NCBI RefSeq assembly: GCF_000802965.1
Contig: NZ_JSAK01000018.1
Location: 124,001 to 188,000, forward strand
Length of the DNA stretch: 64,000 nucleotides
Origin: Pseudomonas fluorescens
GTDB taxonomy: Bacteria > Pseudomonadota > Gammaproteobacteria > Pseudomonadales > Pseudomonadaceae
Direction: 5' to 3'
Below the pieces are notes generated by a model, which saw only the letters and a list, made by a program, of their open reading frames with translations, was not told where the DNA came from and did no database searches. The translations under genes were made by a program, and so were the position numbers. Shown piece by piece: positions 7,666 through 16,192 of the stretch. Each line of letters starts with the position of its first letter. The stretch's first letter is position 1.

Positions 7666-9717
7666 TTACAGGATAGCCGCGTTACTGCGCTGGGCCTGCC
7701 TCAGGTAAGCGCTCAGCTCGCGCGTCGGCAGGGGTTTGCTGTAGAAGTAGCCCTGACCTTCATGACAGCCCTCAGAGATGATGTAAGCCTCCTGCTCGGC
7801 CGTTTCCACGCCTTCTGCAATCACCTGCATGCCCAGGCTCTTGCCGAGTTGGATGATGGCGCGGACGATGGTCGCATCGTCGTCATCATCAAGCAGGTCC
7901 TGGACGAAGCTCTTGTCGATCTTGATCTTGTCCAGCGGCAGGCTTTTCAAATAGCTCAGGGACGAGTAGCCAGTACCGAAGTCATCAATCGCGATCAACG
8001 CGCCGGAGCGACGCAAGCTGAGCAAGTGCTGGGCGGCGGTGCTGATGTCTTCCATCAGGCCGGTCTCGGTGACTTCCAGCTCCAGGCTGCGCGGCGGCAG
8101 GCGATACATCTGCAGCAGGTTGTTGACCACCCGTGGCAATTCGGCGTGGTGCAATTGCACGGTGGACAGGTTCACGGCCATCCGCAGGTCGGAGAAGCCC
8201 TGGTCATGCCAGTCCCGCAGTTGCTTGCATGCCTGATCCAGCACCCACTCGCCAATGGCAATGATGGTGCCGTTCTGCTCGGCCAGCGGTATGAACAGGT
8301 CCGGCGGCACCAGGCCGTGCTCCGGATGTTGCCAGCGAATCAATGCCTCGACGCCCACCACCCGGTGATCGCGGTAGCTGATCTGCGGTTGATAAACGAG
8401 GTAGAACTGGTCGCGGGTCAGGGCATCACGCAGGTCTTTTTCCAGTTCGCGACGGCGGCGCATTTCAGTGTCGACGCTGGCGATATAGAACTGATAGCGG
8501 TTGCGCGAGCGAGTCTTGGCCAGGGTCATGGTCTGCTCGGCTTTTTGCAGCAGCTTTTCAGTGCTGTCGCCATCCTCGGGAAACAGGGTGATGCCGATGG
8601 TGGCGCGCAGGCGGATTTCCTGATGGTCGAGGGCAAACGCCGCTTCCAGGTCATCGAGAATGCTTTGCGCCAGTTCTGCGGCTTCATAGGGTTGTTCGAT
8701 ATCGGCCTGAACCAGGGCGAACTGGTCACCACCGAGGCGGGCGAGGGCGCCGAGGCGTCCACTGTGTGCCCGAAGTCGATCGGCCAAGGCCAGCAACAAC
8801 TGGTCGCCGGTCTGGTAGCTGAACTGTTCGTTGATGCCCTTGAAGTCATCGAGGCCGACACACAGCACCGCGACCCGCCGTTGTAGCTTGCCGGCGTCGA
8901 CGAGGATTTTGTCCAGCTGCGTTTGCAATTGCTGGCGATTCGGCAGGCCAGTGAGGAAATCGTATTGGGCCATGCGCAAAAGGCTGTTTTCCGCCTCGTG
9001 GCGCAGGTGGGTGTTGCGTTCGATGGACTCCAGCAACTGGTTGGCGGTGTTGATCCAGATCCCCAGTTCGTTTTTCTCGTGTCCTTTCAACAGCGGAATC
9101 TTGTGTTCGCTGGGGCGGTCCGGGTTGATTTCGGTCAGGTGCTCAATGATCCGCGACAGCGGTTTGGTCAGCAGCCAGTGGTAGACCAGATAGAGCACTA
9201 ACCCCATGGCCAACGCACGCAAGACACCGGAAATGAAGATGATCACCGAACTGACGATGAAGCCTTGCCCGTAAGTAGCGGTATCCAGGGTGATGCTCAG
9301 GTCGCCGTAATACTCGCTGTACGGGCCACGACCCACCAATTGGGTGGTGAAGGTGCGTTCCTTGCCCAGGATCAGGTCGGTCAGCCAGCGACTGCTGGAG
9401 TGCTGCAACTCGCGGGATTTTTGCGCAAGCATGGCTTCATTGGGATGACCAATGGAGGCCTGACGCACGGCATCGTCCTGAAACAGGCCTTCGATCACCT
9501 GCATGCCCATCTCCCGGTCCAGGCTGTAGACGGCCTGGGTCGAGGGGTCGCGGAACATGTCGAGGATGCGTTCGGCATCGTTGGCCACGGCCTGGCGTGT
9601 TTTATAGGCATCGAAGACGATCTGCGCGCAGCTCAAGACCACGCCAACGATCAATGCCGACAGGAGCACGACCCGGAGCAACTTCACCGACAAGCTGTTC
9701 TTGAGTTCCAGCTTCAA
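7666..9717 (-). CDS. bifA: c-di-GMP phosphodiesterase BifA (degenerate GGDEF plus EAL)
   Basis: Inner-membrane protein of 683 residues that degrades c-di-GMP and so lowers biofilm and favours swarming (P. aeruginosa BifA, PA4367). The N-terminus has a membrane helix near 12-32, a periplasmic sensing segment, and a second helix near 150-180. The GGDEF domain carries GGDQF, the degenerate form typical of BifA, so cyclase activity is not expected. The EAL domain keeps GVEALIRWQHPEHG and the DDFGTGYSSL loop with KIDKSFV, as in active phosphodiesterases. The start is TTG at 9717, preceded by AAGGA at 7-base spacing and giving MKLELKNSLS. Orientation and neighbours (icmP, sodB) match P. aeruginosa. 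Confidence 0.93.
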   Translation of the reverse strand: MKLELKNSLSVKLLRVVLLSALIVGVVLSCAQIVFDAYKTRQAVANDAERILDMFRDPSTQAVYSLDREMGMQVIEGLFQDDAVRQASIGHPNEAMLAQKSRELQHSSSRWLTDLILGKERTFTTQLVGRGPYSEYYGDLSITLDTATYGQGFIVSSVIIFISGVLRALAMGLVLYLVYHWLLTKPLSRIIEHLTEINPDRPSEHKIPLLKGHEKNELGIWINTANQLLESIERNTHLRHEAENSLLRMAQYDFLTGLPNRQQLQTQLDKILVDAGKLQRRVAVLCVGLDDFKGINEQFSYQTGDQLLLALADRLRAHSGRLGALARLGGDQFALVQADIEQPYEAAELAQSILDDLEAAFALDHQEIRLRATIGITLFPEDGDSTEKLLQKAEQTMTLAKTRSRNRYQFYIASVDTEMRRRRELEKDLRDALTRDQFYLVYQPQISYRDHRVVGVEALIRWQHPEHGLVPPDLFIPLAEQNGTIIAIGEWVLDQACKQLRDWHDQGFSDLRMAVNLSTVQLHHAELPRVVNNLLQMYRLPPRSLELEVTETGLMEDISTAAQHLLSLRRSGALIAIDDFGTGYSSLSYLKSLPLDKIKIDKSFVQDLLDDDDDATIVRAIIQLGKSLGMQVIAEGVETAEQEAYIISEGCHEGQGYFYSKPLPTRELSAYLRQAQRSNAAIL

Positions 9718-10001
9718 AGGGTTATTCCTTGTTCCGTGCGGGTAGCATCAAGTTGCCATGAGTATTGGCAATCCCGTGATGGCAGTCAAAGGGACAATCT
9801 TCCATGTGAGATTTCGCCTGTAGCTTGGCGGATATGCAGTTGTGGGCCGTTCCCTATTAGTACTGTGTCGGTTGTCGAGTCCTTCAACTTGAGCGGGAAT
9901 GTGGAGAAATTTTCCTTTTTGTTGATGTTAGACGGCTGTGGCGCTGGGGCAAGGGGTTGGCGGATGGTTTCATCGTGGGAAATTGCCTATTCGCGCTCCC
10001 C

Positions 10002-10102
10002 TGTAGGAGCCGGCTTGCTGGCGATGGCCGTAAACCATAACGCGTGTGGTCTGAGTAGACGCCGCGTGCTTGAGTGCATCGCCAGCAAGCCGGCTCCTAC
10101 GG
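10002..10102. repeat. REP/REPIN element, family B variant
   Basis: Inverted GTAGGAGCCGGCTTGCTGGC and its complement, separated by about 50 bases, upstream of the sodB terminator. Confidence 0.88.
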
Positions 10103-10134
10103 GTTTTGCGTTATCTGTGTGTTCCGGTGGACCA

Positions 10135-10168
10135 TAAAAAAACCCGGCTAATAAGCCGGGTTTTTTGA
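10135..10168 (-). terminator. Rho-independent terminator after sodB
   Basis: Stem AACCCGGCT/AGCCGGGTT with loop AATA and T/A runs on both sides, 13 bases beyond the sodB stop. Confidence 0.92.
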
Positions 10169-10180
10169 CTGGCATCGAGC

Positions 10181-10777
10181 TTAAGCGGTGAAGGTTTTGC
10201 CTTCGAACTGCTCAGCGACGAATTTCCAGTTGACCAGGTTCCAGAACGCTTCGACGTACTTCGGACGCAGGTTGCGGTAGTCGATGTAGTAAGCGTGCTC
10301 CCAGACGTCGCAGGTCAGCAGCGGGGTGTCGCCGTTGGTCAGCGGGTTGCCGGCGCCGATGGTGCTGGCCAGGGCCAGGGAACCGTCAGCCTTTTTCACC
10401 AGCCAGCCCCAGCCGGAACCGAAGGTGCCGATGGAAGTCTTGCTGAACTCTTCCTTGAACTTGTCGAACGAACCGAAGGCTGCGTTGATCGCGTCAGCCA
10501 GAGCGCCGGTTGGTTGACCGCCGGCGTTTGGTGCCAGGCAGTTCCAGTAGAAAGTGTGGTTCCAGACCTGAGCGGCGTTGTTGAAGATACCGCCCGAGGA
10601 AGACTTGACGATTTCTTCCAGAGTCTTGCCTTCGAACTCGGTGCCTGGCACCAGGTTGTTCAGGTTCACGACGTAGGTGTTGTGGTGCTTGTCGTGGTGA
10701 AATTCCAGAGTTTCCTTGGAAATGTGCGGCTGCAGTGCATCGTGTGCGTAAGGCAGTGGCGGCAATTCGAAAGCCAT
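10181..10777 (-). CDS. sodB: Iron superoxide dismutase SodB
   Basis: Cytoplasmic enzyme that converts superoxide to oxygen and hydrogen peroxide. The 198-residue product starts MAFELPPLPYAHDALQPHIS and covers the whole Fe/Mn-SOD fold. The metal ligands are visible: His in LEFHHDKHHNTY, His in VWNHTFYWN, and Asp/His in CDVWEHAYYIDYRN. The AAQVWNHTFYWNCL and GSGWGWL segments fit the iron type. The start at 10777 has AGGAG at 7-base spacing. It is a single-gene unit with its own terminator. Gene order next to bifA matches P. aeruginosa sodB (PA4366). Confidence 0.97.
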   Translation of the reverse strand: MAFELPPLPYAHDALQPHISKETLEFHHDKHHNTYVVNLNNLVPGTEFEGKTLEEIVKSSSGGIFNNAAQVWNHTFYWNCLAPNAGGQPTGALADAINAAFGSFDKFKEEFSKTSIGTFGSGWGWLVKKADGSLALASTIGAGNPLTNGDTPLLTCDVWEHAYYIDYRNLRPKYVEAFWNLVNWKFVAEQFEGKTFTA

Positions 10778-10953
10778 GGTGGATCTCCTAATCAGGTCAG
10801 GTGCGGTGAGCGCAAGGCCGATCACGGGCGGCCAGACTAGCGCCGGGGAGTTTGTACTCTTTGCGGCGCAGGTGTCGGATCATAGCACCGGGGGTGCGGC
10901 ATAACCACGCAACAACTGTGTGGAATAGAGGTTCCAGAGCTGTTTGGAATAAA

Positions 10954-11556
10954 TCAACCGGCGGTGATCAACTGCAGTGCTACGGCAAACATCATCACGG
11001 CCACCAGCAGGTCGAGAATTCGCCAGGTGCTGGGTCGAGCCAACCATGGCGCCAACCACGCCGCCCCGAGCGCAAGGGTGAAAAACCACAACAAGGAAGC
11101 GCTCGCCGCGCCCACCACATAAGCGCCAGGCTCGGTCTGTTGGGCACCGAGGGAGCCGATCAGCAAAACGGTGTCCAGATAGACATGCGGATTGAGCAGG
11201 GTTACCGCTAACGCGCTGAGCATCACCGCTCGCAGTGAGCGTACTGTCTGGTTTTCGCCCTGTTGCAGGCTCTGTTTCGAGCAGGCCCGGCGCAACGCCT
11301 GGCTGCCATACCACAGCAGAAACGCCGCACCACCCCAGCGGGCGATAGCCAGCAACGTCGGGTTTTGTGCCAGCACTGTCGCCAGGCCGAATACTCCGGC
11401 GGCAACTAATAATGCATCGCAGGCCACGCAGAGCGCCGCCACCGGCAAGTGGTGTTCACGTCGCAGGCTCTGGGCCAGCACGAAGGCGTTCTGGGTGCCG
11501 ATCGCCATGATCAGTCCGAAGGCCACCAACAGGCCGTTCAAATAGCTTTGCCACAT
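10954..11556 (-). CDS. LysE/ArgO-family amino-acid exporter
   Basis: Inner-membrane exporter of 200 residues with about six hydrophobic helices, from the LysE superfamily. Segments such as NGLLVAFGLIMAIGTQNAFV and LLNPHVYLDTVLLIGSLG match ArgO/LysE, which export arginine or lysine. The start is the ATG at 11556 with GGAG upstream; the gene begins 5 bases after the ACT-protein stop, so the two are one operon. The divergent ArgP-type regulator is the classic controller of argO/lysE, which supports basic amino acid export. The family assignment is strong; the exact substrate is inferred. Confidence 0.87.
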   Translation of the reverse strand: MWQSYLNGLLVAFGLIMAIGTQNAFVLAQSLRREHHLPVAALCVACDALLVAAGVFGLATVLAQNPTLLAIARWGGAAFLLWYGSQALRRACSKQSLQQGENQTVRSLRAVMLSALAVTLLNPHVYLDTVLLIGSLGAQQTEPGAYVVGAASASLLWFFTLALGAAWLAPWLARPSTWRILDLLVAVMMFAVALQLITAG

Positions 11557-11561
11557 GGTCG

Positions 11562-11963
11562 TTACTCCGCATTGGCTGCCAGATCGCGCAGCACTTGCAT
11601 GGCGCGTTCGGCATCGGCCTGGCCGACGAATAAATGGTCGTGGTAATAGCCGGCGATCACGTTGCAACTGATGCCCGCCTGGCCCAGTGCCGTGGCGAAC
11701 GCGGCAGTCAAGCCAACGGCTTCGAGGGCCGAGTGCACGTTCAAGGTGATCCAGGCCGCGACGTAGTCGAAGCTGAATCCGGCCCGCTCGGCGTGGGAGC
11801 GTTCGAGAATCACGGTCAGACCTTCCTGCTCGCGAAAGCTGCCGATGATTTCCAGACCCGCAGGCAACTGTCCGTCGCGCAAGGTGCAGAACACGTATTC
11901 GCCGGCGTTGAGTTGCGGGCTCATGCTGCGCAGCAGCGTTGCCAATGAAGTTTCGCCAGCCAT
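11562..11963 (-). CDS. ACT-domain protein upstream of the LysE exporter
   Basis: Small cytoplasmic protein of 133 residues. The C-terminal half (SALEAVGLTAAFATALGQAG and a following ISCNVIAGYYHDHLFV strand) has the look of an ACT-type ligand-binding domain, a fold that often binds amino acids. The ATG at 11963 has AAGGA at 8-base spacing. It is co-transcribed with the LysE/ArgO exporter and divergent from argP, so a role in sensing or buffering amino acids is plausible but not shown. Confidence 0.75.
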   Translation of the reverse strand: MAGETSLATLLRSMSPQLNAGEYVFCTLRDGQLPAGLEIIGSFREQEGLTVILERSHAERAGFSFDYVAAWITLNVHSALEAVGLTAAFATALGQAGISCNVIAGYYHDHLFVGQADAERAMQVLRDLAANAE

Positions 11964-12058
11964 GTGATGTTCCTTGTTCAAGAGTTCTTGCTGGTCATTC
12001 TCCCGTGCCAGGTTGTATAAGAAAAACCAATCTTGCTGATCGCTCATTAGGAAAACTG

Positions 12059-12952
12059 ATGTTCGACTATAAATTGCTTTCTGCCCTTGCAGCGGTGGTC
12101 GAGCAGGCCGGCTTCGAACGGGCTGCGCAGGTGTTGGGTTTGTCGCAATCGGCGATTTCCCAGCGCATCAAATTGCTCGAAGCACGGGTCGGCCAACCGG
12201 TGTTGGTGCGGGGCACGCCGCCGTCTCCGACCGAGATCGGCCGGCGGTTGCTCAACCACGTGCAGCAAGTGCGCTTGCTGGAGCGTGACTTGCAGACACT
12301 GGTGCCGGCGCTGGACGAAGAAGGCCTGCCGGAGCGTCTGCGAATCGCCCTGAATGCCGATAGCCTGGCCACGTGGTGGGCGCAGGCCGTGGGGGATTTT
12401 TGCGCCGAACAACATCTGCTGATGGATCTGGTGGTTGAAGACCAGACCGTCGGCCTCAAACGCATGCGCGCAGGTGAAGTGGCGGCTTGCCTGTGCGCCA
12501 ACGAGCGGCCCGTCGCTGGCGCGCGCAGCGTGTTGCTCGGCGCGATGCGTTACCGCGCGTTGGCCAGTCCGGCGTTCATTGCCCGGCATTTTCCCCAGGG
12601 TGTGCGCGCCGATCAGTTGGCCCGCACCCCGGCGCTGGTGTTTGGCCCGGATGATTTCCTACAGCATCGATACCTGGCGTCGCTCGGCGTCGATGGCGGA
12701 TTCGAACACCATTTATGCCCGTCGTCTGAAGGTTTTATCCGGCTCACCGAAGCCGGGCTGGGCTGGGGGCTGGTGCCTGAACTTCAGGTTCGCGAACAAC
12801 TGGAACGCGGTGTTTTGCTTGAGCTTTTGCCAGATAAACCGATCGACGTGCCGCTGTACTGGCATCATTGGCGCAATGGCGGTCAATTGTTGGGGCTACT
12901 CACTGATCAGTTGGTACGCGCGTCGAAGCAATGGTTGGTGCCGTTGGACTGA
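12059..12952 (+). CDS. argP: LysR-family regulator ArgP (IciA)
   Basis: Transcription regulator of 297 residues. The winged helix-turn-helix spans residues 1-60 (AAQVLGLSQSAISQRIKLLE), followed by a LysR effector domain. ArgP/IciA relatives activate the argO/lysE exporter in response to basic amino acids. The gene is divergent from the ACT-lysE operon with a gap of about 95 bases, the usual arrangement. The ATG at 12059 has AGGA upstream. The position matches P. aeruginosa PA4363 (iciA). Confidence 0.9.
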   Translation: MFDYKLLSALAAVVEQAGFERAAQVLGLSQSAISQRIKLLEARVGQPVLVRGTPPSPTEIGRRLLNHVQQVRLLERDLQTLVPALDEEGLPERLRIALNADSLATWWAQAVGDFCAEQHLLMDLVVEDQTVGLKRMRAGEVAACLCANERPVAGARSVLLGAMRYRALASPAFIARHFPQGVRADQLARTPALVFGPDDFLQHRYLASLGVDGGFEHHLCPSSEGFIRLTEAGLGWGLVPELQVREQLERGVLLELLPDKPIDVPLYWHHWRNGGQLLGLLTDQLVRASKQWLVPLD

Positions 12953-13006
12953 CGGGCAGCGTCAAGACCTCTCGCACTACGCAAAACGAAATATTCGGAG
13001 CAATAC

Positions 13007-13999
13007 ATGAAGATTCTGGTCACCGGCGCAAGCGGCTTCATCGGCGGACGCTTTGCGCGTTTCGCTCTGGAGCAGGGCCTTGATGTGCGGGTCAACGGTC
13101 GCCGGGCCGAGGGTGTGGAACATCTGGTGCGACGCGGTGCCGAGTTCGTCCAAGGCGACTTGAGCGACCCGGAACTCGCCCGTGAACTGTGTTCCGACGT
13201 CGAGGCCGTGGTGCATTGCGCCGGTGCGGTCGGCGTTTGGGGGCGCTATCAGGATTTTCTTCAGGGCAACGTCCAGGTCACCGAAAACGTGGTCGAAGCC
13301 TGCCTGAAACAGCGTGTCCGGCGCTTGGTGCATTTGTCATCGCCGTCGATTTACTTCGACGGCCGCGATCACCTGGGGCTGACCGAAGAACAAGTGCCCA
13401 AACGCTTCAAGCACCCCTACGCCGCCACCAAATACCTGGCCGAGCAAAAAGTCTTCGGTGCCCAGGAGTTCGGACTCGAAACCCTGGCCTTGCGTCCGCG
13501 TTTCGTCACCGGGGCCGGTGACATGAGCATCTTCCCGCGTCTGCTGAAAATGCAGCGCAAGGGGCGTTTGGCAATCGTTGGCAACGGCCTGAACAAAGTC
13601 GATTTCACCAGCGTGCAAAATCTGAACGAAGCCTTGCTCAGCAGTTTGCTGGCCAGCGGTTCAGCCTTGGGCAAGGCCTACAACATCAGCAACGGCACGC
13701 CAATTCCATTGTGGGACGTGGTCAATTACGTCATGCGCAAAATGGAAGTCCCACAGGTTACGCGCTACCGTTCCTACGGCTTGGCCTACAGCGTCGCTGC
13801 GCTCAACGAGGGCGTGTGCAAGTTGTGGCCGGGCCGCCCGGAGCCGACCCTCTCGCGCCTGGGTATGCAGGTCATGAACAAAAATTTCACCCTGGACATC
13901 AGCCGCGCCCGGCATTATCTGGACTACGACCCGAAGGTCAGCCTGTGGACGGCCCTCGATGAGTTCTGCGGCTGGTGGAAGGCCCAGGACATTCGCTGA
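13007..13999 (+). CDS. NAD(P)-dependent epimerase/dehydratase (extended SDR)
   Basis: Cytoplasmic oxidoreductase of 330 residues. The N-terminal Rossmann motif VTGASGFIGGRFARFALEQG (GxxGxxG) binds NAD(P), and YAATK near residue 143 gives the catalytic Tyr-x-x-x-Lys. The family includes 3-beta-hydroxysteroid dehydrogenase-like and sugar epimerase enzymes; the substrate is not evident. GGAG sits 7 bases before the ATG at 13007. It follows argP at 54 bases in the same direction; a shared transcript is possible. The same gene is found beside iciA in P. aeruginosa. Confidence 0.85.
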   Translation: MKILVTGASGFIGGRFARFALEQGLDVRVNGRRAEGVEHLVRRGAEFVQGDLSDPELARELCSDVEAVVHCAGAVGVWGRYQDFLQGNVQVTENVVEACLKQRVRRLVHLSSPSIYFDGRDHLGLTEEQVPKRFKHPYAATKYLAEQKVFGAQEFGLETLALRPRFVTGAGDMSIFPRLLKMQRKGRLAIVGNGLNKVDFTSVQNLNEALLSSLLASGSALGKAYNISNGTPIPLWDVVNYVMRKMEVPQVTRYRSYGLAYSVAALNEGVCKLWPGRPEPTLSRLGMQVMNKNFTLDISRARHYLDYDPKVSLWTALDEFCGWWKAQDIR

Positions 14000-14105
14000 A
14001 AGGCCCCGCAATGAACCCAGTCCGGGGTTGAAGGTCAATCGGTGCGGCAGTGGGGGTTATACTCGCCGCATCAAGCCATCACCGCGATTCACAAAGGTTG
14101 ACTCA

Positions 14106-14975
14106 ATGTCCATGCGTAACGATGCCCGCGACGACTTCGATGATGTACCGAGCCTGCGTGCCGACGTCCTCGACGACGATGTTTTTCCGGCGACCACTCG
14201 CACCTCCGTGCATTCGCGGCCGGCGCCGGTGGTGAATGTCAAAGGCCCAAGCACTGGGCCGCTGTGGGCGCTGGTCGGTGCCTTGTTCTTTGCCTTCGCC
14301 GGTCTGGCCTGGTGGAGCTTTCAGCAGATTTCGCTGATGGAGCAGCAACTGGTGGCGACCCAGGAAAGTTTCGCGCGGATCAGTGAGGAAGCGGCGGGGC
14401 GCTTGCAGGACATTTCCGGCAAGGTGGTCGCCAGCCAGACCAACGTCACTTCGGATAGCGAAGCGCTGAAGCAGCAAATCAAGCAGCTGGAAAGCAAGCT
14501 CCAGGATCAGAGCCAGCAGCAGCAAGGCGTTGCGGGTCAAACCTCGGAGCTGGACAAGCGCCTGGCGCAGATGACCGCGCAAACCACCGATCTCGACAAG
14601 CGTCTGGCGCAGATAACTACCCAAAGCACCGAGCACCAAAGCGTCAACACTCAGTTGCAGGCTCAGGTCAAAGTCTTGATCGGTGACGTCGCCGCGCTGA
14701 AAAGTGCCACGACCGACACCGAAAAATTCGACGCACAGCTGAAAAGCCTCGGCGCCGACATCACCGCATTGAAGAAACAAGGCAACCCGAGTGCTGCCAT
14801 CGATCGTCTGGAGCAGGAGATCGTCGTACTCAAAAGCGAGCAGGACAATCGCCCTGCGCAAGGTACGACTAACACGGCGGAATTCGATGCGTTCCGTAGT
14901 CAGGTAACCCGCACCATCAATTCCCTGCAAGCGCAGATCCAGAACCTGCAACAGCAGCTGCGCGCCCGTCAGTAG
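14106..14975 (+). CDS. Single-pass membrane protein with long coiled coil
   Basis: Unknown function; 289 residues. A basic/acidic N-terminal tail of about 55 residues is followed by one membrane helix (LWALVGALFFAFAGLAWWSF) and then about 210 residues of predicted coiled coil with near-repeats (SELDKRLAQMTAQTTDLDKR). An ATPase label sometimes given to such proteins is not supported here, since no Walker motif is present. The ATG at 14106 has AAGG upstream; a second ATG lies two codons later. Topology suggests a periplasmic coiled coil anchored in the inner membrane. Confidence 0.75.
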   Translation: MSMRNDARDDFDDVPSLRADVLDDDVFPATTRTSVHSRPAPVVNVKGPSTGPLWALVGALFFAFAGLAWWSFQQISLMEQQLVATQESFARISEEAAGRLQDISGKVVASQTNVTSDSEALKQQIKQLESKLQDQSQQQQGVAGQTSELDKRLAQMTAQTTDLDKRLAQITTQSTEHQSVNTQLQAQVKVLIGDVAALKSATTDTEKFDAQLKSLGADITALKKQGNPSAAIDRLEQEIVVLKSEQDNRPAQGTTNTAEFDAFRSQVTRTINSLQAQIQNLQQQLRARQ

Positions 14976-14989
14976 CTGCGCAGGCACTC

Positions 14990-15122
14990 TGTGGCGAAGG
15001 AGCTTGCTCCCGCTGGGTGGAGAAGCCAGCCCCAAATCAGGCACCGCGGTTTATCAAATAAATGCGGTGCCTGATTTGCGACTGCTGCGCAGTCGAGCGG
15101 GAGCAAGCTCCTTCGCCACAAA
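14990..15122. repeat. REP/REPIN element, family C
   Basis: Inverted pair of the GTGGCGAAGGAGCTTGCTCC core (extending into CGCT) around about 80 bases, downstream of the coiled-coil gene. Confidence 0.88.
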
Positions 15123-15210
15123 AGCGATCTCTCTATGCTTTGCTGAATATTCGTACATATCCCCAATCCGTCTACGCTCTTGAAACATCTAAGAGAACGA
15201 GGGACGCACT

Positions 15211-16059
15211 ATGGGGGTTCTACGTAAATTGGCCTTTCTGGGCGGCATGCTGTTGCTGTGCCTTGTCCAGGCTCAAGCCGCTGATACCAACAAGGCTGAC
15301 AGTCAGGCCGCCATCGCCTTGCTGGAAAAAGCCCTGGCTTACTATCACGAGAATGGCGACAAAGCCTTTGCAGCGTTCAGCCGCCAGGGCGAATTTGTCG
15401 ACAAGGACCGTTATGTTTTTGTACTCGACACCAAAGGCGTGATGCTCGCCAGTGGTGGGCCGTCCGCGGCGCTGATTGGCCGTGATGTGTCCGAAGTACT
15501 CGGGCCGGATTTGCAGAAAACTTTCAAGGACGCCCTGAAAGTGCCGGAGGGCAATGGCATTCAGCAGGCGGAGTACCGCTGGCAGAACTGGTCCGACGGC
15601 AAGGTCGAGCGCAAGCACGTGTATTACCAGCGTGTCGGTCAGCGGATTCTGGCGGTCGGTTACTACCTGCCACGGGCGTCGGCGGAACAGGCCATGGCTT
15701 TGCTGAACAAAGCGGCGACGGACCTGGCCAAGGATGAAAAGGGCACGCTGTCGGCGATCAATTCCCTCAAGGGCGGCTACTTGCAGGATGACCTGTATGT
15801 GTTTGTCGTCGACCTCAACACCCAGCGTTACGTCGCCCACGGCACCAATCTGCGGTTGATCAACACCGACTTCAGCAAGATCGTCGACCCGGAAGGCAAA
15901 CCGGTGGGTGAGCCGATGCTGGCATTGATCGCTAAACAGGATTATGGCGAGTATGAATATCGCTGGAAAAACCCGGTGACCGGTAAGGTCGAGAACAAAC
16001 ATGCCTACTTGAAGAAAGTCGGGCATTTTCTGGTGGCTGTGGGGTATTACAGCCCATGA
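15211..16059 (+). CDS. Periplasmic tandem Cache-domain protein
   Basis: Secreted sensor-like protein of 282 residues. MGVLRKLAFLGGMLLLCLVQ with an AQA cleavage site is a Sec signal. Two similar Cache (PAS-like) domains follow: residues 30-150 (DRYVFVLDTKGVMLASGGPS, ending RILAVGYYLP) and 155-282 (DLYVFVVDLNTQRYVAHGTN, ending FLVAVGYYSP). Cache domains bind small ligands outside the cytoplasm. No histidine kinase, GGDEF or chemotaxis output domain is attached, so it probably acts as a binding protein for another receptor. The ATG at 15211 follows GAACGAGGGACGCACT with a GAGGGA site. No obvious operon partner. Confidence 0.82.
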   Translation: MGVLRKLAFLGGMLLLCLVQAQAADTNKADSQAAIALLEKALAYYHENGDKAFAAFSRQGEFVDKDRYVFVLDTKGVMLASGGPSAALIGRDVSEVLGPDLQKTFKDALKVPEGNGIQQAEYRWQNWSDGKVERKHVYYQRVGQRILAVGYYLPRASAEQAMALLNKAATDLAKDEKGTLSAINSLKGGYLQDDLYVFVVDLNTQRYVAHGTNLRLINTDFSKIVDPEGKPVGEPMLALIAKQDYGEYEYRWKNPVTGKVENKHAYLKKVGHFLVAVGYYSP

Positions 16060-16080
16060 GTGTACGGTTTCAATGAGGAC

Positions 16081-16177
16081 GCCATCGCGGGCAAGCCCGC
16101 TCCCACAGGTTTGAGGTTGACCACAGATTTTGTGAACGACATCAGTATTTGTGGGAACGGGCTTGCCCGCGATGGCA
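16081..16177. repeat. REP/REPIN element, family B variant
   Basis: Inverted pair of a GCGGGCAAGCCCGCTCCCAC core, between the convergent Cache and MFS genes. Confidence 0.88.
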
Positions 16178-16192
16178 GACGACTCGATCTCT

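Larger units (their letters stand above)
9718..10180. other. Intergenic region between bifA and sodB
   Basis: About 460 bases without a supported gene. It holds the bifA upstream region, a family B-type REP pair and the sodB terminator. Reading frames through it are antisense continuations over bifA and the REP and look spurious. Confidence 0.7.

Noticed and set aside
9265..10137. Plus-strand frame over the bifA start and a REP element
   Set aside because: It reads through the antisense of bifA and through the inverted repeat, so it is not a gene.
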